Assembly (NCBI RefSeq): GCF_007743815.1 | Contig: NZ_CP036265.1 | Coordinates: forward strand, 308,501 to 372,500 | Source of the DNA: Alienimonas californiensis | GTDB lineage: Bacteria > Planctomycetota > Planctomycetia > Planctomycetales > Planctomycetaceae | Direction of reading: 5' to 3' | DNA: 64,000 bases | Part shown: one piece after another, positions 56,856-64,000 of the stretch | Numbering within the stretch: the stretch's first letter is position 1 | Layout of the letters: the number at the start of each line of letters is the position of its first letter | The notes under the pieces: generated by a model | Database searches by the model: none | Told to the model about the DNA's origin: nothing | The model's input: only the letters and a program-made list of their open reading frames with translations | Program-made: the position numbers and the translations under genes

Positions 56856-57812
56856 ATGGCGGAGTCGGACGACGGGCCGCTCCCGACGAGCGACGAACAC
56901 GTCGAGGAGTTCTTCGGCCTTCCCGTACGCGAGTTCGCGGAGGACGGCGGCGTGCCGACCGGCGACGTCGCCGTGCGGATCGGCTGCGATTGGGACGACC
57001 AGGAGGGGTTCCCCGACCGCCTCGCCGACCTGCTGGACGACCCGGCCGCCGCGGGGATCACGGCGCTGGTGATCGGCCCGTGGGGCGGGGCCTTCGAGGG
57101 AGGCAGTTCGGAGGCGACCGTGGAGGCCCTCGTCGCCGCCCGCGACCGGCTGCCGAACCTGCGGGCGCTGTTCCTGGGGGATATCGTCCAGGAGGAGACG
57201 GAGATGTCCTGGATCAATCAGTCCGACCTCTCGCCGCTGTTCGGGGCCTTCCCGGCGCTGGAGGAACTGCGGGTGCGGGGGGCGAACGACCTCAGCCTCG
57301 GCCGGCCCTCCCACGACAACCTGCGGTCGCTGATGATCGAGTGCGGCGGGATGCCGGCCTCCGTGGCCCGGGAGGTCGCCGCGGCCCGGCTGCCGAAGCT
57401 GGAACGGCTCGAACTCTGGTTCGGCGACGAGGGCTATGGGAACGAGATCGCCGACGACGTGCTGATCGAACTGCTCGACGCCCCGCTGATGGCCGGCCTC
57501 GCCCACCTCGGCCTGCGGAACGACGACCGGGCCGACGAGACCGCCGCCGTGCTGGCCAGTCGGCCGCGGCCGGGGCGGATCACGACGCTGGACCTCTCGC
57601 TGGGCACGCTCGGCGACGCCGGGGCGGACGCCCTGGCCGGGGCGGCCTGGATCGGCGAACTGGACCGGCTCGACATCCGCCACCACTTCGTCAGCCCCGC
57701 CGCGGTCGAGCGGCTGCGGGCCGCGGTCGGCGCACTGGACGCCCGGCACGTGATGGAGGCGTACCAGTACGGAAACGATCCGCCGGAACGCTACGTCGCC
57801 GTCGGCGAGTGA
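56856..57812 (+). CDS. STM4015-family protein (leucine-rich-repeat-like)
   Basis: 318 residues. An acidic N-terminus is followed by AVRIGCDWDDQEGFPDRLAD, ITALVIGPWGGAFEGGSSEA and LRALFLGDIVQEETEMSWIN, then repeats of about 25-30 residues (ALEELRVRGANDLSLG, LPKLERLELWFGDEGYGNE, LAHLGLRNDDRADETAAVL). This order, especially 'GDI..EE.EISWI.Q.D', is characteristic of STM4015. It should be a cytoplasmic binding or recognition protein of the STM401x system. Its stop overlaps the STM4014 start (GTGA). Confidence 0.85.
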   Translation: MAESDDGPLPTSDEHVEEFFGLPVREFAEDGGVPTGDVAVRIGCDWDDQEGFPDRLADLLDDPAAAGITALVIGPWGGAFEGGSSEATVEALVAARDRLPNLRALFLGDIVQEETEMSWINQSDLSPLFGAFPALEELRVRGANDLSLGRPSHDNLRSLMIECGGMPASVAREVAAARLPKLERLELWFGDEGYGNEIADDVLIELLDAPLMAGLAHLGLRNDDRADETAAVLASRPRPGRITTLDLSLGTLGDAGADALAGAAWIGELDRLDIRHHFVSPAAVERLRAAVGALDARHVMEAYQYGNDPPERYVAVGE

Positions 57813-59005
57813 GGCCGGAGTCCCCGACCGTCGCCCCGCCCCGCCGGTGGGCGCTGGTCGGCAACCCGGAGAACCGCCGCGTCGCCCTGTTCCAGCGGGC
57901 GCTGGCCGACCGCGGCGCCCCGCCGGCGCTCCTGCTGCCGTGGCTCGATCTGCTCAGCGGCCGGCGATCGATCGAGGAGGTTCCCCCCGACGCCGTGCTG
58001 CGGGTCGATTCGCCGGGCGAGAATTGGGCCGTGGAGCGGGCGCTGCTCGCCACCGGCCTTGAGGCGGCGGAGGCGGAGGGCTCGCCCACGCTCGGCCGCC
58101 GGGCGTTGGCCGGACTGGAAGCGGACCGCGGCCGGATCCTGCACCCGCGGCAATGGTTCCTCGGCCTGCGGGAGACGCTGACCGACTGGGACCGCCGGCT
58201 CGCCGGGCGGGGCGTCCGCTGGACGGCGCCGGCGGCGGGCGTGCTGTGCATGTTCGATAAGCTCGCCTGCCAACGGCGCCTCGCCGCGGCCGGCGTGCCG
58301 GTTCCTGCGGCCCTCTCCCCGGGCCCCGTCGGCGGGTTCGACGAACTGACCGACCGCATGGCCGCCGCGGACTGCGACCGGGCGTTCGTGAAGCTGGCCC
58401 ACGGCTCCTCCGCCAGCGGGGTCGTCGCGGTGCAACGGGGCCGGACCGGGTGGTCGGCGATCACCTCGGCGGAGATCGTCCGCGGCCCCTCTTCCTGCGG
58501 CGAACCGGGCGGGCTGCGACTCTACAACTCGCTGAACGTCCGACGGTACGTCGAGCGGGACGACGTGCGGGACCTGATCGACGAACTCGCCCGGCACCGC
58601 GTGCACGTCGAACGCTGGTTGCCGAAAGCGTCGGCGGAAGGAGCGACGTTCGACCTGCGGATCGTCACGATCTGCGGCCGGCCGCGGCACACGGTGGTGC
58701 GGACGGCTCGTTCCCCCCTCACGAACCTGCACCTCGGCGGCCGCCGGGGCGACCCCGCCGCGGTGCGAGCCCTCTGCGGTCCGGAGCGGTGGGAGGCCGT
58801 TCTCGCCACCGTTCGCCGAACCGCCGCGGCGTTCCCGGACACGCTGACAACCGGCCAGGACGTGCTGATCGCCCCCGGCGGCCGCGCCCACGCCGTGCTG
58901 GAGGTGAACGCCTTCGGCGACCTGCTCCCCGGCGTGACGGACGAGGGCGAAGACGCCTCCACCGCTCAAATCGCCGCCGTCGCCGCCGTCGCCGCCGGCG
59001 GCTGA
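57809..59005 (+). CDS. STM4014-family protein (ATP-grasp ligase-like)
   Basis: 398 residues from a GTG overlapping the STM4015 stop. It has an ATP-grasp layout: an N-terminal pre-ATP domain (WALVGNPENRRVALFQRALA), a central DKLACQRRLAAAGVPVPAAL, FVKLAHGSSASGVVAV (Lys and Gly-rich loop), FDLRIVTICGRPRHTVVRTA and the Mg-binding end VLEVNAFGDLLPG (Glu-x-Asn). Such enzymes join a carboxylate to an amine or thiol via an acyl phosphate, so this is the best candidate for the bond-making step of the cluster. No experimental role is known. Its last 40 bases overlap the converging pyruvyltransferase-like gene. Confidence 0.83.
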   Translation: MRPESPTVAPPRRWALVGNPENRRVALFQRALADRGAPPALLLPWLDLLSGRRSIEEVPPDAVLRVDSPGENWAVERALLATGLEAAEAEGSPTLGRRALAGLEADRGRILHPRQWFLGLRETLTDWDRRLAGRGVRWTAPAAGVLCMFDKLACQRRLAAAGVPVPAALSPGPVGGFDELTDRMAAADCDRAFVKLAHGSSASGVVAVQRGRTGWSAITSAEIVRGPSSCGEPGGLRLYNSLNVRRYVERDDVRDLIDELARHRVHVERWLPKASAEGATFDLRIVTICGRPRHTVVRTARSPLTNLHLGGRRGDPAAVRALCGPERWEAVLATVRRTAAAFPDTLTTGQDVLIAPGGRAHAVLEVNAFGDLLPGVTDEGEDASTAQIAAVAAVAAGG

Positions 59006-59853
59006 CCGGGTCGACAGAACGAATCCGATCTCGCCAAGGTGTACGCCGGGTCCTCCACGTCGATCGCCAGCCCCTGGAAGCGGATTGGCTCCCAAGTCTT
59101 CTGCGGTTTGTGCAGCGTGACCGGGGTGCCCAGGGCGCAGCAGGGCAGATAGACGTGCAGCCGGCTGGTGTGCACGTGGGCGGCGGCGGCGATCAGGGCG
59201 AGCCGGCGTTCCGCCTCGGCCGTCAGCCAGGCGACGGTGGGGTCGAACTTGCAGGCCCAGTTCTGGTGCAGCGGGGCGCCGCCGGCCGGGTCGTACGCAC
59301 TATCGAAGTTCAACACGCCGGAGCGCGGGCCGGTCGCCCGCGGCAGCGTCTGGCTCACGCAGCCGGCGAACTCCGCCTCGATCTGCCGTTCCCTCAAAAA
59401 ATCCCGGGTGCCGGTGTCCCGGCAGAGGGCCGGGAACCCCTGCGTCCGCTGGACGTCCCGCAGCCAGTCCCGCAGGAGCGGCCGGTCGCGGATCGCCTGC
59501 CGGGCGAAGCTGCTGAGGTGCAGGCCGATCAGCGTGACGCGGGCCGGGCTGGGGGCGAGGAACCCGCCGTACCAGCCGAACAGCGGCACGTGCATCTCGT
59601 CGGTCCACGTCCGCGGGGCGTTGCGTTCGACGGTCGCCTCCACGCCCCACAGCCGCCGGGCGGCGACGGACTGGATCGCGTCGCCGATGTTCACGGACCG
59701 CTGCGTCGTGAACGGCAGGTGCGTGAACGAACGGACGAGCGCCGCGTAGTCCGGAATCCGTCGGGGGAGCGGAACGGGCGAATCCGGGGCGGCGGGCACG
59801 GGCGAGACTGCGGCGGGGGACGACGGGACGCGACGACGGGGCGAACGGCTCAC
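58966..59853 (-). CDS. Polysaccharide pyruvyltransferase-like protein
   Basis: 295 residues from the GTG at 59853, which overlaps the stop of the poly-serine gene (GTGA). The pattern SVNIGDAIQSVAARRLWGVE, ERNAPRTWTDEMHVPLFGWY, LIGLHLSSFARQAIRDRP, GFPALCRDTGTRDFLRERQI then EAEFAGCVSQTLPR is that of the polysaccharide pyruvyltransferase superfamily. It may put a pyruvate ketal or a related group on a surface polymer. The tail ends in an Ala/Thr-rich stretch made by GC-rich repeats that overlap the end of the STM4014 gene. It groups with the two glycosyltransferase genes upstream. Confidence 0.75.
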   Translation of the reverse strand: MSRSPRRRVPSSPAAVSPVPAAPDSPVPLPRRIPDYAALVRSFTHLPFTTQRSVNIGDAIQSVAARRLWGVEATVERNAPRTWTDEMHVPLFGWYGGFLAPSPARVTLIGLHLSSFARQAIRDRPLLRDWLRDVQRTQGFPALCRDTGTRDFLRERQIEAEFAGCVSQTLPRATGPRSGVLNFDSAYDPAGGAPLHQNWACKFDPTVAWLTAEAERRLALIAAAAHVHTSRLHVYLPCCALGTPVTLHKPQKTWEPIRFQGLAIDVEDPAYTLARSDSFCRPGQPPAATAATAAI

Positions 59854-61253
59854 CCGGCGCCGAACGGCCCGGGGCGGGAATCGACCGTCGCCCACCCGGC
59901 CGGGTCGCACTCCTCCCCCGCCCGGCCTTCCCAGACCGGCAGGCGGACGGAGTTCCGTTCCGCGGGCGCCGGGGCCTCCCGGTTCGGAATCGTTGGCCAC
60001 GGGGCGTCGGTCGCGGGGCGTTCGACGTCGCCCCGCCAGGCCCATTCGTACTCCCGCAGCGTGACGAACACGTTCTGTTCCCCCTCGTTCTGCCGGTGCG
60101 GCTGAAACAGGAGGGCGCCCCGATACTGCTCGTCGGCGTCATACCGCAGCCCCTGCCCCGCGGCGTCGCCGACCCGCGTCGGGCTGCACGAACCGGCGAG
60201 GAAGACCGTCTCGCCGGCGACCGCGAACGGCGTCGCGTCGTCGAGGAACGGCGTCGTGCCCTCCGGTCGGTCCAGGGCGAACCCGCCGGGGCGGGCGGAG
60301 TCGTCCCACTCCCGGCGCCGCAGGTGGGTTCCGAGTTGCACCGTCTCCCCGCGGACGGCCCGCACCGTCTGCACGACGCCGAACCGCCCGGCGAACTCGG
60401 CCGGAGCCGACGCCGTGACGCTGAAGGACAGCCCCCGCGGCCCGGGGCTGTGGCGGGGGGCTCCGTAGCGCAGGAAGAAGCGCCCGTCCCCGTCCGTGCC
60501 GGACGTGATCGCCTCCGCCCCGGCGGCGTGCAACTGGAACTCGGAGCAGGTCGGCCGCTTCACCTCGAAAGCGGCCGAGGTGGTGAAGACGGTCGTGTCC
60601 GGAGCGGTCACCGACACCGCCACGGCCCCCGCGACGGCATCGGTCCAATAGAACTCGATCACCGGCCGCCGCAGCGCCGCGTCGGTCAGGGGCGAAACCG
60701 CCGCCCGCTCGCACCGGGCGGTCGGCGAACGGACGGAATAGCCTTCCACCGCCCCCGGCGCCCCGTCGGTGTCGTTCCGCGGGATCCGCCACCGAATCGC
60801 GGCCCCTTCGGGAAACGCTCCCTCCACCGCCAGCCGGACGTGCTGCCCGACGACCTTCACCGTCGCCCCCCCCGCCCCCGGCGGCGAGACGATCTCGCCG
60901 GTGAACAGGTCCCGAATGACGATCTCGCCGGGAGTCTGGCGGCTCGCCATCCGCGGCGCCGCGGCCGCGAAAGCCCCCCCCTCCCAATGGGAACTGCTGG
61001 AGGAAGAACTCGAACTGCTGCTCGGCCGCGGGACGTAGGAACTGCTGGACGAGGAACTCCCCGGCGGGACGTACGAACTGCTCGAGGACGAACTGCTCGA
61101 GGACGAGCTGCCCGGCGAAGGAACATGGGAGCTGCTCGAGGACGAACTCCCCGGTGGCACGTACGAGCTACTCGAAGAACTGCCCGGCGGGACGTACGAA
61201 CTTGAGGACGAACCCGAACTGCTGGGGGACGAGCTCGAACTGCTGTGCGGCAT
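59850..61253 (-). CDS. Protein with poly-serine repeat head and beta-rich body
   Basis: 467 residues. The first 90 are runs of Ser broken by YVPPG, HVPSPG and YVPRP units. The remaining 375 residues are strand-rich (TPGEIVIRDLFTGEIVSPPG, GATVKVVGQHVRLAVEG, AAIRWRIPRNDTDGAPGAVE), with several Ig/FN3-like stretches and an end with FVTLREYEWAWRGDV. No signal peptide is visible in front of the Ser runs. It is co-translated with the pyruvyltransferase-like gene, so it may be a polymer-associated or phage-like structural protein. Family unknown; the Ser head could be a flexible linker or glycosylation site. Confidence 0.65.
   Translation of the reverse strand: MPHSSSSSSPSSSGSSSSSYVPPGSSSSSSYVPPGSSSSSSSHVPSPGSSSSSSSSSSSSYVPPGSSSSSSSYVPRPSSSSSSSSSSSHWEGGAFAAAAPRMASRQTPGEIVIRDLFTGEIVSPPGAGGATVKVVGQHVRLAVEGAFPEGAAIRWRIPRNDTDGAPGAVEGYSVRSPTARCERAAVSPLTDAALRRPVIEFYWTDAVAGAVAVSVTAPDTTVFTTSAAFEVKRPTCSEFQLHAAGAEAITSGTDGDGRFFLRYGAPRHSPGPRGLSFSVTASAPAEFAGRFGVVQTVRAVRGETVQLGTHLRRREWDDSARPGGFALDRPEGTTPFLDDATPFAVAGETVFLAGSCSPTRVGDAAGQGLRYDADEQYRGALLFQPHRQNEGEQNVFVTLREYEWAWRGDVERPATDAPWPTIPNREAPAPAERNSVRLPVWEGRAGEECDPAGWATVDSRPGPFGAG
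61000..61250 (-). repeat. Tandem repeats encoding Ser runs and Pro-Gly-Tyr breaks
   Basis: Read on the minus strand, units of about 24-45 bases repeat five to six times: a run of serine codons (mainly AGC, AGT, TCG, TCC) and then codons for Y-V-P-P-G or close variants. The unit length varies, which fits slip-strand changes in number. It lies wholly inside the coding start of the preceding gene entry, so the protein should vary in length between strains. Confidence 0.8.
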
Positions 61254-61324
61254 GTGGACGACGGGTTTAAGTCAGACGGGTTGAGGTCAGACGGGGCGAC
61301 GGCGGCGGACCGCCGCTCCATGCT

Positions 61325-63073
61325 TTAGCGGGATACCGGAGCGTGCGGGGTCGGGGCGGCGGACTGGCGGCGGAGGGTGAACGCCGCGTCGGGGGACTGA
61401 AACAGGCCCCGCTCGGGGTTCCATTCGAGCCGTTCCGCGGGCCAGTCGTCCCAGGCGAGGACGAGCGACCGCCCCGGAACCTGCTCGTAACCGCCCGCGT
61501 GGGCTCCCGCCCGCACGAAACGGCCGTCGGCGAACAGCGTGAGCTCCCCCGCCCAGTGCGGGTGCACGCCGTAATAGGTGCCGCCGGTCCCCGACCCGGC
61601 GCCCGGCCCCGCGGTCGCCGGGCACGCCCGTTGATAATCCTGAAAATCCTCCCCGGGCGCCCGGCGGTAGTGAACGTGCCGCAGGCGGTCCGGGTGCCAC
61701 TGATGCCGCAGGCCCTCCGCCCGCTCCCGGACGACGGGACCGATCCGGGCGAGGCGGTCGTAGAACAGATCGTCCTCGCCGCCCCAGCTCTCGAACTCCG
61801 GCACGCCGCCGACCTCCGCGAACCGAGCCCGCGATACGGCGACCACCCCGTGCGCGCGGTCCTCCCAATAGGCCGGCTCGCCCTCCCGGGTGAGGTATTG
61901 AAAGATCGGTGACCAGACGCCCCCCTCCTCCACGACGTCGATTGCCCGGCGGAGAATCTCCGGCGTCAGCAGCAGATCGGCGTCGCAGAGCAGCAGGCGC
62001 TCGGCCGCTGCGACGGCCGCCGCCCGGTTCAGGCCCCGACCGCGGGAGAAGGCCCCCCCGACCGGGACCAGCGTCCAGGCCAACGGCCCGGCGGCCTCCG
62101 GCAGCCACTCCAGGATCGGCCGGTCGTCCGAATAAAAGTCGGCGACGACCAGTTCAATCGGCCCAATCCCGTCCGCCGCCGCCAGTTCCGCCGCCGCCCC
62201 CGCGATCGACCGCACGCAGTGCGGGAACAACGCCAGCTCCTCCCCGCCGTCCACGATCCGCGACCGGTTGAGCAGACTGATTAACACCGACAGCGCCGGC
62301 CGCCCGGTCGGACCGCCGCGGCCGACGATCGCAGGGCCTTCGGCGGGCGCCCCCCGGCGGGCGACGCGGTCGACGTAATGGCTATACAGCAGCGGGTCGG
62401 CGATCGGTTGCGGTTCAATGCGGATCCGCCCCGGCGTCGTATCCAGAGCCCCCTGTCCGCCGGCGTGGCTCATATGCGGATAGCGCGATTTGCCGCGGAG
62501 AATGAGGAAGCGGTCGTCGGGGGCGATCGGGTGGACGATGTGCTCCTCCCCCAGCCGTTCGTGCACTCGTTGAAAGAACACGGCGTCCTCGCCGACGCCC
62601 TGGGCCGGATAGCCGCCGACCGAACGCCAGAGTTCTTTGGCAAATAACGTCGTCGGGTGCGAGCACCAGCCCGGGACGGTTTGGTTGTCGTGCAGCCAAT
62701 TCTCGCCCCAGTAGGCCAGGAACTCGGCGGCCCGATAAAAGGAGACGCCCCGCCGCTCCCGCTCCGCCCGGCAATACGACAACCGCCACGGCAGCGAGAC
62801 GTCGTCGTCGTCCCAGACCGCGACCAAATCCCCCTCGGCCAGCTCAATGCAGCGGTTCCGCTTCTCGCCCAGCGTGCCGAACCGCTCCGACTCGTTGAAC
62901 ACCCGCACCTCCGGGTGGTTGAACTCGTAGATCTGACCGGGACAGTCGTTGAGGACGATCAACTCTTTATTGGGATCGTCCTGCCGCAGGAAGGTCCAGA
63001 CGGCCTCGTGCACGTACGCCGGCCGGCCGTAGGTCGGCATCATGCAGCTGATCTTCGGGGGGCGGGCGGGCAT
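61325..63073 (-). CDS. Bifunctional protein with two family-2 glycosyltransferase domains
   Basis: 582 residues. The first GT-A domain (about 1-230) opens with ISCMMPTYGRPAYVHEAVWT and has GDLVAVWDDDDVSLPWRLSY (the D-x-D metal site) and GGYPAQGVGEDAVFFQRVHE. The second (about 250-480) has LSVLISLLNRSRIVDGGEEL, AFSRGRGLNRAAAVAAAERL then LLCDADLLL (D-x-D) and FESWGGEDDLFYDRLARIG. This double arrangement resembles polymerising transferases of chondroitin/heparosan type. The last 100 residues form an extra domain with YYGVHPHWAGEL. It is probably soluble and acts on a surface polymer or glycoprotein. The next gene upstream is a further glycosyltransferase. Confidence 0.82.
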   Translation of the reverse strand: MPARPPKISCMMPTYGRPAYVHEAVWTFLRQDDPNKELIVLNDCPGQIYEFNHPEVRVFNESERFGTLGEKRNRCIELAEGDLVAVWDDDDVSLPWRLSYCRAERERRGVSFYRAAEFLAYWGENWLHDNQTVPGWCSHPTTLFAKELWRSVGGYPAQGVGEDAVFFQRVHERLGEEHIVHPIAPDDRFLILRGKSRYPHMSHAGGQGALDTTPGRIRIEPQPIADPLLYSHYVDRVARRGAPAEGPAIVGRGGPTGRPALSVLISLLNRSRIVDGGEELALFPHCVRSIAGAAAELAAADGIGPIELVVADFYSDDRPILEWLPEAAGPLAWTLVPVGGAFSRGRGLNRAAAVAAAERLLLCDADLLLTPEILRRAIDVVEEGGVWSPIFQYLTREGEPAYWEDRAHGVVAVSRARFAEVGGVPEFESWGGEDDLFYDRLARIGPVVRERAEGLRHQWHPDRLRHVHYRRAPGEDFQDYQRACPATAGPGAGSGTGGTYYGVHPHWAGELTLFADGRFVRAGAHAGGYEQVPGRSLVLAWDDWPAERLEWNPERGLFQSPDAAFTLRRQSAAPTPHAPVSR

Positions 63074-63129
63074 CGGCGGAGCGGCTCGGACGGTCAGGAC
63101 GGCTCAGGCAGGAGGGTTCGTCGGCGGCC

Positions 63130-64000
63130 TCATCGATCACGGTCCGCGGCGGTCCCGGCCGGGGCGGGGCTCGTCACGGACTGAAACAGGCGGAGCCAGG
63201 CGGCGGCGAGGACCTCCGGATTGGCGAACTCCTCGACCAGCCGTTCCCGGGCCGCCCGGGCGAGGCGGAGTCGCAGCGGCTCGTCATAGGCCAGCGTGGC
63301 GGCGTAATGGGCGAGTTCCTCGTCGCACCCGCCCAGGAACCCCGTCACGCCGTGCTCGATCATCTCCCGCCAGCCCCAGGCGTCCTGGGCGACGATCGGT
63401 ACCCCGGCGGCCATCGCCTCCAGCCCGGCCCGCGGCCAGTTCTCCCGGGCGCCGCCGTTGACCGGCAGCAGGCAGTGCAGATTGGCGAAGAACTGCGAGA
63501 CCGGCAGCGCCGCCGGCCGCAGCACGCTGGCCCAGCCCGGCGCCGGGCCGAGCTTGTCCATGGTCCGCTCGTCCGCCCCCATGATCAGCGCCCGGCGGTG
63601 CGGATACTGGATGCGGCCGTAGATCGTCCAGGTGTTCGAGGACCACTTATCAATGTCCGGCCGGGCGAGCCGCCCCACGCAGAACGCCTCCCCCGCAGCA
63701 TGCGGCCGGGGCTGGAACTCCCACTCCCCCACGTCGAACGCCCCGTGGATGAGATGCCCGTTCCCCGGCGGAGCTCCGTCGGGCGGGGCGAGCTGCGGTT
63801 CGAGCTGCCCGCGTTGGAACTCCGACTGATAGACCATCGCGTCCGCCGGGCCGTGCTCCTGGAAGAACCGCCTCTCGTGCTCGAACAGAAAGGTCATGCA
63901 GTTGACCCACACGATCGGGCAGCCCAGCGCCCGCAGCCGGTGGGCGTGGGCGAGGAACTGGTCGTTGCAGAACCCCACCGCCGGGGCGCCGGCCAACCCC
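63130..64000 (-). CDS. Glycosyltransferase family 4-like protein, 5' end outside the window
   Basis: At least 290 codons are visible; the frame is open at the edge, so the true start lies beyond base 64000 (a TTG at 63996 is not a convincing start). The visible part reads VGFCNDQFLAHAHRLRALGC, HGPADAMVYQSEFQRGQL, VGRLARPDIDKWSSNTW and the C-terminal donor-binding signature NWPRAGLEAMAAGVPIVAQD with WGWREMIEHGVTGFL. The GT-B fold with 'E-A-M-A-A-G-V-P' is typical for GT4. It ends 57 bases before the double glycosyltransferase gene and probably forms one operon with it. Confidence 0.8.
   Translation of the reverse strand, partial: GLAGAPAVGFCNDQFLAHAHRLRALGCPIVWVNCMTFLFEHERRFFQEHGPADAMVYQSEFQRGQLEPQLAPPDGAPPGNGHLIHGAFDVGEWEFQPRPHAAGEAFCVGRLARPDIDKWSSNTWTIYGRIQYPHRRALIMGADERTMDKLGPAPGWASVLRPAALPVSQFFANLHCLLPVNGGARENWPRAGLEAMAAGVPIVAQDAWGWREMIEHGVTGFLGGCDEELAHYAATLAYDEPLRLRLARAARERLVEEFANPEVLAAAWLRLFQSVTSPAPAGTAADRDR

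Noticed and set aside
61000..61250. CRISPR-like repeat array
   Set aside because: Repeats vary in length, keep one reading frame and encode Ser runs; there are no unique spacers of fixed size.

Overview
The window looks like a chromosomal stretch of a very GC-rich planctomycete (Planctomycetota; an Alienimonas- or Rhodopirellula-like bacterium is a reasonable guess, but there is no rRNA to prove it). The pointers are an exosortase/EpsI/PEP-CTERM surface system, a planctomycete-style accessory element with DUF1257, DUF2997 and an AAA ATPase, many GTG starts, and very frequent 4-base GTGA/ATGA stop-start overlaps that imply translational coupling.

Region 1 (1-13774) is an exopolysaccharide and exosortase locus. 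A minus-strand run holds exosortase, a Wzz/BY-kinase fusion, EpsI, a priming sugar transferase, a polysaccharide deacetylase, a glycosyltransferase, a transglutaminase-like membrane protein and the start of an ABC export permease. Facing away across a 359-base promoter region are a Wza-like outer-membrane export lipoprotein and two secreted proteins. A PEP-CTERM protein follows, then a small secreted protein. Region 2 (13885-23692) carries a 1639-residue membrane-anchored repeat protein, a double-FHA protein, a small acidic protein, a UDP-sugar epimerase and a second PEP-CTERM protein.

Region 3 (about 24000-34500) is accessory DNA: a divergent tyrosine recombinase, a phased GACTC repeat array, a DUF1257-DUF2997-AAA module, a sliding-clamp-like protein, several small proteins, hairpin/T-tract signals placed just in front of genes, an imperfect 150-base duplication, and an intact IS701-type transposase that lacks two of its three catalytic residues.

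Region 4 (35203-42225) is a tightly overlapping six-gene stressosome operon: RsbR, RsbS, RsbT, a kinase-phosphatase fusion, and two hybrid histidine kinases. Region 5 (42672-48293) holds a hexapeptide acyltransferase, a glutamine-dependent asparagine synthase homologue, a frameshifted Sir2 gene, a decayed membrane-protein gene and a nucleotide-sugar 6-dehydrogenase.

Region 6 (48372-59005) contains a dispersed version of the poorly understood STM4011-STM4015 gene set known from Salmonella: two radical SAM enzymes, an alkaline-phosphatase-fold hydrolase, an ATP-grasp protein and a leucine-rich-repeat-like protein. They lie with an AAA ATPase, a beta-propeller protein, a second repeat protein ending in a DUF6745-like domain, a small partner protein, and an inserted DUF1778/GNAT toxin-antitoxin pair. 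This is the most attractive candidate for an undescribed pathway. Region 7 (58966-64000) is again surface-polymer DNA: a pyruvyltransferase-like protein, a protein with a long poly-serine repeat head, a double glycosyltransferase and a partial glycosyltransferase.

No rRNA, tRNA or CRISPR array was recognised. Assignments come from reading motifs by eye; no database search was run.
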